A stretch of DNA of 64,000 bases from Planococcus citri (taxonomy: Eukaryota > Arthropoda > Insecta > Hemiptera > Pseudococcidae): the NCBI RefSeq assembly GCF_950023065.1, contig NC_088679.1, positions 66,402,001-66,466,000 on the forward strand. The letters run 5' to 3'. Positions 1-10,600 of this stretch are shown here, piece by piece; within the stretch, counting starts at the first letter, position 1; each line of letters opens with the position of its first letter. Under the pieces are notes generated by a model. The model had not been told where the DNA came from. It did no database searches and saw only the letters and a list, made by a program, of their open reading frames with translations. The position numbers and the translations under genes are program-made.

Positions 1-486
1 CGAGTTGAAAAAATGTCGCACCGGTTCATGATATAACTAGTAGCGCATTGAATGTGTAGCCGGTGTACCAGCATGACATCATCATTGTCATCAATCATGT
101 CAAACGTCAATCACACATACGAACGACAGGTGTCAAAGCGTAACTCCTCCCACTTACGCATTATCAAATTTTGGGGTGGGTGCGCAGACCAAGTGCGAAA
201 ACATTCGGGTTGTACTCGCTGTACGCTACTACATATCTATATCCGAATCAACCCAATACAACCACTAGCGGGTTTAGCCAGTATTTTAACCAGATACCGG
301 TTAGCGAGTAGCGTAACCATTTTCAGCTCTAGTACAAACACACCAAGCACACTAGTAACACCCAACATCCAAAGACCATGCATTTCTAGGTTGGTTACAC
401 TCAAGGCAACACAATGTCGCAATTGGCTTTCCAATCGGATAAGTTGGGAACTAGCCACCAGGCCGTCACAAAAAAAAGATCTGTAA
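1..486 (-). repeat. Dispersed repeat copy (inverted homologue of 39985-40320)
   Basis: The reverse complement of roughly 1-320 aligns by eye with 39985-40320. Shared blocks include the stretch with GATGACAATGATGATGTCATG and the run around GATAATGCG. The other copy carries a tRNA-like head with A and B boxes (39717-39771), so this may be the 3' body of a tRNA-derived SINE in the opposite orientation. No head is recognisable here. The open frames across it have no protein-like features. The copy may extend off the left edge of the window. Confidence 0.6.
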
Positions 487-1176
487 TTGGTCCCCCAGTC
501 CATAACTGGTAGTTTACCTTAACTAATTTTTTTGTTATCTTTCTGCTGGAATCGGTTTTCAAATTTTCATATTGAGATTCAAGCTCTGAGACAACTAATA
601 TACCTAATTTCTACAACTGCGCCAAAAATAGCCTTTCTAACAAAGGTACCTTTCGTGGTGTCCCATGATTTGAACGAGACTGATATTTTTGAAACTTGGA
701 ACCTGCAGGATCTGAAACCTCTCCGTAGCCAAAATTTCTGCTGACTTAATTGATAGAAATTATCAGTCCTAAAACTGGTGTCAACTCCCTTGAAGGGTAC
801 ATTTCTCCCATTTTGGTACAATTCTCCAAATCCAGTTTAGCTTTTCCCTTCAAAATGAGGAACTTGTCTGATTTTTAAAAATTCCAGGTAGGTACCTACC
901 TACTTTTGATCCAAAAACTTGAAAATTTTTCCAAATTATGAGTGGGTTAAGAACCTACTTTGTGGATGAATGCATAATAATTGTTTCCATTGTTTTTTTT
1001 ATGTGTTTTTAAAAGTTTTCCTGCATGGTGTTGAAAATATCAAAAATTTTCCAAAAAAGGGTGTGGAGCCATGACTTGATTTTTTCCTCATAATTTTATT
1101 GAACATTTTAAAATAAAAAATATTTTTTCGGAACCAAAAAAGGATGCATCACACTTAATCAAAAAATTGAAATTGA
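487..1176. other. Intergenic or intronic sequence, no gene seen
   Basis: AT-rich sequence with poly-T and poly-A runs. I see no OR exon, no splice-flanked frame and no clear repeat boundary. The missing exons 2-4 of OR1 were looked for here and not found. Confidence 0.5.
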
Positions 1177-1178
1177 TA

Positions 1179-2079
1179 GGGGAGAGACGCCAAATATGGA
1201 ATGTTGCCTAATATGGAATGCGACAATATCTCGAATGTTTACCATCGAAATCTACCGGCGATGGTCAGAATCGATTAAGCTAGTGAAATAACCAGGCTAT
1301 ACGAGTTTTGGTGGTGATCCGTAAAGTTATCTGTGTTTAATTGACAAAAATGTGATTTGATAACAAAAAAATTTTTCTGTGAAAAATTTTGAATTGAAAA
1401 ATTTTAGCAGAAAATTGTGCGAAAACATTTGTATGAAGATAGCTTCTAGAAGTGAAAAGTGAGTACTTTCAGAATATTTCATCAGTTTTTCTCGAAAGCT
1501 GCAAATAAAAAAGTTATGATCGTTTTTTATTCAGATTCTTTGGGTAGCCTATTATGGAATATGCTGTGTTTCTTATTTTTTAAGTATTCTTTCGATCACA
1601 CTTGTTCAAAACGTTAGTAATTATGCATCTTAGATGTATTTTAGGTCTCAAGTCGAATAAATTTGATTAAATACGCAATTTTATCCATTAATTTTTGAAA
1701 AAATTTTTTTTTTTTCAAAGTCAGATAATTTCACATTTTAAATTGATTAAAATGTGAATTTTGTTATTGTAGTCAAAGGTTTTAATTACTTATTACATTT
1801 CAAGTCAAATAAATTCATTTAAATACGTATTTTTGAGAGTAATTTTTGAAAAAAAAAACTATTCCATATTTGGGGACCATTTTTTCAAAGTCCAAAAATG
1901 ACACTTTCTACAAAATTGGGAGTGGGGGGAAAAGTTTTTGGTTTTGAGAACTGAGCTTTTAGAGGGTGAAACTAGAGGGTTGCAGCTACCCATTGGTTGT
2001 TTGAGATCACCCTTAAGTTGATTTGGGGCTGAGCAATCTCAATTTTAAAGATGGTATTCCATATTTGGCGTCTCTCCCC
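1179..2079. mobile_element. TIR element (MITE-like), TA-flanked
   Basis: The ends are near-perfect inverted repeats: GGGGAGAGACGCCAAATATG at 1179 and its reverse complement ending at 2079. TA sits immediately outside both ends (1177-1178 and 2080-2081), as expected for a TA target duplication of the Tc1/mariner group. At about 900 bp with no transposase frame it is non-autonomous. It lies downstream of OR1 exon 1 on the coding strand, where exon 2 would be expected in this gene family. Confidence 0.8.
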
Positions 2080-2287
2080 TATAAAAATACGCCCTTTTTT
2101 TAGAGCTATGAAAGAAAAATGCTGATCATAGTTTCAAGTTTTCTATGATTTTTTTTTACTTCTTGGATTAAAGACCAAAGAAAGAAAGTTTGGTTGCGAT
2201 TTTTGAACTTTTTGGACTTTTTTACATCCTGACATCAACGCGTAAATCCCTCAAAATCGGTATGATTTCAACTCGAAGTGAACCTAC

Positions 2288-3147
2288 CTTAGTAAACGAT
2301 GATGATATCTGGCACTCGAATGAATATCATTCAAAAGCGAATCCTCCAGTTGTAATTTTTCTTGTCCAAGCGTACGATTATCGTGATCGATCATCAATAA
2401 GTTTTCATAATCGTATTCAAACAATTCAGACTTAGCGTCTAAAAAACTACACAGTATTTGAAATTTACTCTTGAATTCTTTCATCACGATGATAGAGTAA
2501 AATGGAAACATAAAGTACATTGCCGAGATAGGTATGCAGGACAGCATTTGCAAATACGTAGCGAATAAAAATTCGCCCAAAGTGTCGATGTTTTCGCAAT
2601 ACAAAGGAAATGCGTAGTAATTCGGATTACTCAACTTGTTGACGTCGTAATCCGTAATCAAATCGTAGTAAGTACTGCCTATATAAGCTGAGCAGAAAAA
2701 CAATATGGTTAAACTTGCGACGACGTACGCATCGATCCAGGTACGTTTGATGGTTGAGTTGATTTGATATTGATCGTGTAATTCTAGTCGATCTAGTGTT
2801 TGCAAAGTGTCAGCGATACTGTTACGATACACGTACGAACCTATTGGCGCCAAAATCAGTAAACTAATCATGGTGATTAGTACTTCGTTGCAAGTGAGCA
2901 GGGTGGAAATATCCAAATTACGAGTTAGAAAAATGTAAGAAGCGCTGTGAAATGCTACTATCGAAGCTCCGAGGATATTGAACGATATCCATATCCATGT
3001 TATACGTCGAGTGAATACTTTTGAAAAGTAGAACTCTCCGTGGAACCAGCTTATTACGCTTATTTGATTTATTATCGTATTATTGTACCCGAAAACCTTG
3101 GTTTTACCCCGGATCTGGTCAATGAACTCGCGATAACCGTGTCTCAT
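2288..3147 (-). CDS. Odorant receptor OR1, exon 1 only (partial gene)
   Basis: First exon of an insect odorant receptor (7tm_6), which with Orco forms a ligand-gated cation channel in olfactory neuron membranes. I start it at the ATG at 3147, which aligns with the N-terminus of the other seven copies (M-x-x-N/G-x...K-x-x-x-F-G-Y-x-x-x-I-x-N-Q). An in-frame ATG at 3222 would add 25 residues. It encodes 286 residues with four hydrophobic segments (about 50-75, 80-104, 138-165, 195-225), the FPLYCENID loop motif and the terminal ARYHHRLLR. It ends in phase 2 at the donor AAG|GTAGGT. The other genes have exon 2 80-94 nt further on. None is present here, and the region holds a TIR element instead. 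Either exons 2-4 lie beyond position 1 or the gene is truncated. Confidence 0.85.
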
Positions 3148-3695
3148 CGTGAAATTCGAATCGTATACGAGGGGAATCGGATCTATATGCGAAAATACGT
3201 AAAATTTGATCGAGAAAAACACCGATGATTTGATGGAAATGCGATCAAGGATTAAATGTACCGAAAAATCGTACTAAGATAATCTCGCGTTATTGAAAAT
3301 TCATTTTAAAAGTATTTGGAATTAAACAAACAAAGCAACGTATTCGTGAGAGAATTTTGACATATGCTCGCGTAATCTTTTTTCTCTAATTAGGTTACGA
3401 AACTTGGTATTGTTTTTGACTGGTAATGATATGTTTTCGATGAAACTTTGTTCAACGATTTCTACACAATGAAAAAAAAAATTGAACAGATGGTTTTTCA
3501 TGGAATAGAATTTTTGAGACACATGCCTGTTATTTTTACCAACAAGGAAGGGATCCCAACTGGTTGAAAAATTTTCGAAATGAACAGGTCATCCCCAGCC
3601 AAAATTGCAAGCCTCAAAGTGCATTTTTCGATTTGAAAATCAATGAAAAAAAAATTCAAAACGTCACCAAATTAACTTAGAACGCAGAAATTTGA
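3148..3695. other. Region upstream of OR1, no gene seen
   Basis: Intergenic sequence between the OR1 start and a 5'-truncated LINE. It should contain the OR1 promoter, but I cannot point to a convincing core element. Confidence 0.4.
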
Positions 3696-4510
3696 CGTAT
3701 AATTCTGGAGTTTGGTGTACTAGTTTGGTTCCCTCATACTAAAAAATTTATAAAAGAGCTTGAAAAAATTCAAACTAGATTTTTGAAATACCTATATCTA
3801 AAGACTTTTGAGTATTATCCTTATGACCTATCACAAAAAGAGCTTTTGGAAGGGTTTGAAGTGGATCCGTTGGAAAAAAGAAGAGAAACAATTGCAATAA
3901 TGTTTCTATATGATCTCATCCACTGCAACATAAATGACAGTAACCTCTTGGGAAAAATCAATTTCTGGGCCCCAAAAATCCACTCCAGGCAGAAAAAAAT
4001 ATTCTCCTTAAACAGTTACAACACATTTAGGATGAAGGTGTCTCCTATGAACAATGTCATGGGTATCTCTGACGCTTTCCTCTGTAGGTGTGCAGATGCT
4101 GATATTTTTAGTATGGGTAGATCTGCTTTCAGGCGTGCGGTGAGGATGGCATGGGAGTAGGAGTGAGGGTGCAATGGGGGCTGTTTGTGAACCATTTCAT
4201 AATCTGTATCTTTTCCTTTGGTTTTGTATTTTTAGTTATCTTTTTTGTTTATTTGTTTGTTTTTTTTCTATATAAGTATTTCTTCTGTTTGGTGTTATAC
4301 CTTTTTGCTTATTTCTTACCTTCTCTTTTATATAGGAAGAACTACATTTGTAAATATTTCTTTTGTTTTTTTTTCTCCTTTTTGCTCGCTTTTTTTATTT
4401 TGTATTTCCCAAACTTGTTTCTCTGGAGCAAATCATAGTCTTATCTCTTTAATTATAAATGGTCTCTCCTGTAATTGGCTTTAGCTGTTGGAGAGACCTA
4501 AATTGTAAAA

Positions 4511-4549
<39 letters not shown>

Positions 4550-4551
4550 AA
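3696..4551 (+). pseudogene. 5'-truncated LINE 3' end (non-LTR retrotransposon)
   Basis: A frame from about 3696 to 4160 encodes the C-terminus typical of LINE ORF2 proteins: L-E-F-G-V-L-V-W-F-P, then I-K-E-L-E-K-I-Q-T-R-F-L-K-Y-L, then a degenerate thumb-like tail ending MAWE. An in-frame TGA at 3693 and the lack of upstream reverse transcriptase show severe 5' truncation. A T-rich 3' UTR follows and ends in a (TAAA)n tail. It lies on the plus strand, opposite to the OR genes and just downstream of OR2 exon 4. The clade is probably Jockey/CR1-like, but too little is left to be sure. Confidence 0.8.
4510..4551 (+). repeat. (TAAA)n microsatellite tail of the LINE
   Basis: About ten tandem TAAA units directly after the LINE 3' UTR. 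This is the expected tail of a target-primed retrotransposition event. Confidence 0.9.
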
Positions 4552-4647
4552 TCGATTGGAAACTCTTTCGAGCAGTTTTGAAGCATCGAGCAAATTTTTC
4601 AAATTTGCAAAACATATACACACTGTTGAAATTTTTTTCATTTTTCA

Positions 4648-7600
4648 TCAATTTACCAATCTTCCTCTTAGAATATTCACAGTGGAATACACCGTATTGC
4701 AGGATTGCAAGAAAAAGCTCATACTCATGACATTCACCTTGAGAGCTCTGAATTCAATGACAACGTGCGCTTGGTGAAGTAACAAATGTACAGATTTTCT
4801 GCCTGCTGGCGACATGTAGTACCAAGGAATATTGTAAACGGAATTACTGAACATTTCACTCTGAAAAATTCAGAACAAGTGTCAATCGTTTATTCATTTA
4901 CCAGTACCTATACCTGTCTATTAATATTATGATTATGTACCGTGGTACATATTTTAATCAAAGTTTACCATTTCTGTGAATGAATCTGCCACAAAACAAT
5001 TCACGAGTAACGTGATAGCAGTAATACAGCTGTAATCGACGATCTTGAATTTCGCCCATACTGATACTTCTTCAACCTGTAATTTTTTCAGATTTCAATG
5101 TTATCGATTCAAGACTTTATGGAAATGATGAATCAGTGTGGAAGTGTATCTCCTTGCGGATTGTTGAAACATGAAGGTGAATGTCTTCGTTGTCAAAATT
5201 TGGGTAAGCTTATATAATTATTTTTTAATTGATTTTCTATTTGAAAACTCAGTTGGAGTAACTGCATCATTAGCAAATGTCGAGTCTTGATCACGACTTA
5301 ATCATTTATTTAACACGTCGTGAGAAATATTGTTTTTTTTTTTTTTCAAAAAATGAGCCAACTTATCCATAAACATTCCATTTAAAAGAGTCTGCAGTCT
5401 ACTCGAAAAGTTTGAAAAAAAACTCTCTCCACCATTCCGTGTGTAATTGGTACTTATTTGAAGATTAAGAGCCTGAAAAACGGAGAAAATCGTCTCTTTG
5501 GAAGTGTGGACCCCATGACCTCTTCGAGGGGAGCAGAGAGGGGGTGTATTCATGGTGTTAATTGTGCAGTAACATTTTGAAAAATAATATGATTTCTAAA
5601 ACGAACTGCGAAGGGGATATTTAGAAAACAGTAGATTCCAATTTTTTGGTGATTGATGCAAATTTGGAAAATCGAAAAAATGTTCTTTTCGTCACATATT
5701 CAAGTTGAAAAAAATTAGTAAGGTATTTCTGTATCATCAAGTATTCCCTTAATTTTGAATAATATTTTCAAAACAACAAATTACCCCAAAAAAATTTGCT
5801 GATCTTTACTCGTGAATTGAAAAAATTCTCAAAAAAAGTGAACCGTAATAATTTAACGAAAACAATCGAATAATGAGAGCTGCTCCCAAGTAATTTCATC
5901 TTCAAGAAAAACGTTCAACTGATTCCGACCTTACTACATTCACATTTAATGCAATCGAATTCTTTATCACCTTATTTTTACATCTTGTTGAATCAACTCC
6001 CGTATAGAGAAGAAGATGAGATGAAGTGTTTTCAGAAGCCAGACAGACAGGTCAATGACCTTAAGAGGCCAGACAGGACTCTAGACAGTCTTCAGAACCC
6101 AGAGAGACAGGTCAGTGACCTTAGGAGTCCAGACAAGCTCCAGATAGCTCTCAGAAGGCATACGGAGAGGTCAATGGCCTTATATGCCAGCCAAGACGCC
6201 AAATGACCAAAAGCCAGATATAGAGGTCAATGACCTTAGGAGGACCGTCAGGGCTCCAGACAATCATCAGAAGGCACACAGAGAGGTCAATTACCTTATA
6301 TGTCGGACGGGTAGCCAGACAGTTTTTTAAGAACCAGGCTGACAGGTCAATGATCTTTGTAGACCTGATAGGACGCCAGACAAGCTTCAGAATCTAGACA
6401 GACAGATGAATGACCTTGAGCGGCTAGACATGTCAATGAACTTGAGAGGCGAGATAGCACTCCAGACAGTCTTCAAAAGACAGACAGAGAGACAGACAGG
6501 TCAATGGCCTTATAGAAAGGCCAGACCAGAAGCTCGATGGCCTTCAGGAACTAGACAGACAGGTCAATGATCTTCGGAGGCATGCCAGGACTTCAGACAG
6601 CCTTCAAGTGTCAGACAGCCAGGTCAATGACCTTGAGCGGCTATACAAGAGGCCAGACGACCTTCAATAGCCAGACAGACAGACAGACAGACAGGTCAAC
6701 GACTTTGAGCGGCTAGACTTAGACTAAGAAGCCAGATGACCTTCAGAAGCCAGACACTAGACAGACAGGTCAATCATATTGGAAAGTAAATTAGTTCAGG
6801 ACAAAAATCAACAGTTTACCTTTTTTTGAGAGTAGAAAAACGCTTCGAATACGTACCTATTTCTAATTCTAAAAGAGATGTAAGTAAATATCCAAAATGT
6901 TTTCCTAGTGTTTAATTGGGTGGGTGGGCGGGAACTTAAAATTTATTCCAGTTAGTCGAAATTCTAAGTATTTTCAAAGTATAGGTAATCTACCTAAGCA
7001 GGATAAAATGACGAACAAAATTCTGAAAAATAATGATTTTTTTAAAGTTTTGTCAAAAAAGCAGGTAGCAAAAAAGCTGCTGACTCGTTATGTGAATTTT
7101 ATCCATTTTACGTACTTACTTACTTGTACCATAAAAATTCATTTTTTAGAACATTATTTGACTGTTTTTATCCATAATTGTTTCTTTGGTCAAAAACTTA
7201 CTTAGGTTGGAAATAAATTCGACAATGCATCAGTGGTTCATTGGCCAGCTTTTTTCATAATAAAAATATCCAAAAAATCGAAAACTTCCCATTTGCGAGT
7301 AAATTTTTGAAATTTGCGCGAATCGCTGTATTCTGTCATCAAAAATTTCCTTGCAAATGGGAAGTTTTTGATTTTTGTATATTTTCATTATGAAAATAGC
7401 TGGTCAAAAAACCACTCTTGAGGTCTGCATAGCTGTGTAGGTACAATAAACATAAAACCCTATTGTACAGTTTATGGTCCACTTACCATACTGAAAATAT
7501 AAACCATCAGTATCTCAATGTAAATGAAATTGAAGAAGATCGTTGACATGAGGAATTCTAAGTAGAATTTCATATGTGATATTCCACTGAAAAAAAAATA

Positions 7601-10600
7601 AATAAAATTGTGAGATGCTACAAACTTGAATTCGAAATAATCTTTAATTTGAACTGGAACAATTTTCCATGAATTGTTGAAATTATGAAAATTTTTAGCC
7701 GCTCATGATTCAGCCTCCTTTTTTTGGAGGAGAAAGGTATTTGTCGGTGTAGGAATGTAGACTCGTAAATTCATATTTTAATTTGGATTTTGCCACATAT
7801 TTGACCATATTTTTTTTCAAGATCATTTTGATATGTTGGAAAAATACCTATTAGTCTACAATCCACGAACGTAAAAGTGTTACCCTACTGAACTTTTTTG
7901 CTTACTAAAAAAATTATCCGGCAAAATGTAGAAGGGACCCGCGAAAACCCAAAACACATGATTTCAATATTTCAAAATTGCACAATAGGGGGCTGGAGCC
8001 TCAAAGGGGTGTATTTATGAACGTGGCCGCTACCAAAAAAATGAAACGTAGTCGTGAAGGGTGTCACCGCCAGATACCAAATATGTGTTTTGTTCTGTTG
8101 GAAATTAGCACAAACGGATTTTATTGCACTTTGAATGCAGTTTTTATGCATTTTTATGCATTTTTGATGGGAAATCGTTCTGTAGTCATAAGTATGCGAG
8201 GCTACCAAAAAATGTTTGTGAAACTGGTTAGGAAAGATTATTTCCAACCGAATTGAAAAAAAAACGGCTGAAAAATACCTGTACAATGACGAGTAATGGC
8301 GCAGAGAAGTGGTTGAGAGGTTACCCCCACCCCAAAATTTAGTTTGACATTTTTTCCCCCGAAGTACTCGTGCGACCTATCAAAATGTATTAAAATTTCG
8401 CGTAGAATACGATTATACCATTAATTTTTAATTTCAACCCTTCTGTGCCTCTCTCCCCCGCCCTAAATTGTAATTCGACAATTTTTTTTATGAATAATTC
8501 CATGCGACCTATCAAAATGCATTAAAATTTTGCACAAAATCCGAATATACCATTAATTTTGAATTTTAACCCTTGGGTGCTCCCTCCCCCACTGTAAAGT
8601 GTATTTTGACAACTTTTTTGCGAATGCTCACGTGTGACCCATCAAAATGCACTAAAATTTCGCATTTTTGTATGCCTCTCTCCTACAACCAAATACTTAT
8701 TCATACTAATTTGACATAGTTAATGTCAAATGGACTGGATAGAAGGAGAGGAGGAATTATTTGTTTTCCTATGCTAGTGAGTTTTAGAAATATCACCTTA
8801 GGAGTGAATATTTCCCTATTTGCCTGGATAGCTCAAGACTCTCTATCTAACCAATAACCTGACATAACTATGCAAAAATCTATGTATTGAGTGTTGAAAT
8901 AAAGACAACCTACAATACAATTTAAAGAATTTATTATAACGTATTTATACATAGGACTTTGGTTCTACCAATCGGTAGCCTACGTCTACTACGATCCGTC
9001 ATAAGGAAGTATTAAGCATAATTTATAACTAGTACCGAGTGCACTTAATTAATTTCCTCGTAGCATTCCTCCTATTTAGGGAATGCTCACCAGTAGAAAA
9101 ATAAGAAACCTATACACAAAATACACGATGAAGTCATGCAAAAACACCATTGATAAAATATTAGGTAGGCATGGAATTCTCCGATTCCTCATACCTACCT
9201 ATTACAATAATTGGTAATAAGCCAATTACCTTGATGATAAATGCGCTTTAACATTTACCTGAAAACTGTCCACATTGACCATCTCTATCTGGGTTCTACT
9301 AACACTAAGAACTTCGATGGCACCTTAACTAAACGAGATTTCACTTAACACTTCGCATAATTTATAGGTGTCCGGATACACCTCAAACTACCGAAAAGAG
9401 CTCCAATACAAAATTGATCATCGGATCAATTGATTGTCTGAATCAAATTAAATAAATTTCACACGCGAGGTGTTAACAAATAAAAACTTATTACTAAATG
9501 ACGAAGAACCATCTTGCTGCAGCTAATGAGACTAAGTGGAGAAAATGCTGTGGACTACTTGTATATATAATTATTTGAGGTAGTCACGTGACCAAAGGCT
9601 AAGATCTTTGTCGGCATTTTTTCCCTATTTAAATAATCGACTCGCGGCCGCGAGCTCGATACAAAGACCTAACTTGTCATCATAAATCTGTCATTTAATT
9701 GATGACAAATTACTAACTATTTTACCCTTCGTAAAGAACACGTTCTCAAACTTTTCAGTTTAAGGGGTTCACAAAATCATCCCCCTTTAGGCGATGGAGG
9801 CAGTATGCCCTATATCAAATTATTGTACAACCAAATATTCTTACTATCTAGAAACTAAAACTTACAAGGGAACCTCTTGAGGTGTCACACTCCGATTTGA
9901 ACGGGACCGCGATTTTTGGAAAGAGCGTAGTCTAAAACCCCCAAAACCAAATTTTCAGCTACCCAAGTTCATTTTTTGATTACCACTCTTGAGGTGTCAC
10001 TCCCAAAATTGGCTCAAATGTAGATAAACTCGTTAAACAGGTTGAGCATGACACACAACTCGATTTTTAGCTGCCCAACTGTATATTCACGCCTACTGGA
10101 GCAAATTCAAAATTCTGGAGAAATTAAAAAATCGCGCTGGAGGCTCCAGAATGGCGGGAAATTGTCGTTTCGGGACTTATTTTGACCATTTTTACTGATC
10201 AAGTACGTACTTTTCAAAAAAAAAGCTTAGGTACCTAAATCGCCAAAAATAGTCAATTTTGAATTTTCAAAAATTCGCCAAAAATCGAAAAATGAACTTG
10301 GGCAGATGAAAATTTGGTTTTGGGGGTTTTAGACTATGCTCTTTCCAAAAATCGCGGTCCCGTTTAAATCGGAGTGTGACACCTCAAGAAGTTCCCTTGT
10401 TAGTCGAAATCACCGTCTGTGTAAGCAATCGTCTGAATCGCTCATGCATTTCTGTGTTTAGATATGACGTGCAATTACATAGAATACATTTGTTGTCATT
10501 TTTTTTTTTACAAGAACAGCGATGGTTTCACGTTGAAGTAAGAATTAAAAAAGAAATACCTACAATTGTTGGGATGTTTGCATTCTACGCAAAATTCTAG

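Noticed and set aside
4151..4484. Hydrophobic frames rich in F, L and Y
   Set aside because: T-rich 3' UTR of the LINE translated in two frames; not a membrane protein.
5949..6206. 85-codon open frame
   Set aside because: It translates the GACAGACAGG satellite; the peptide is only the repeat unit in one frame.
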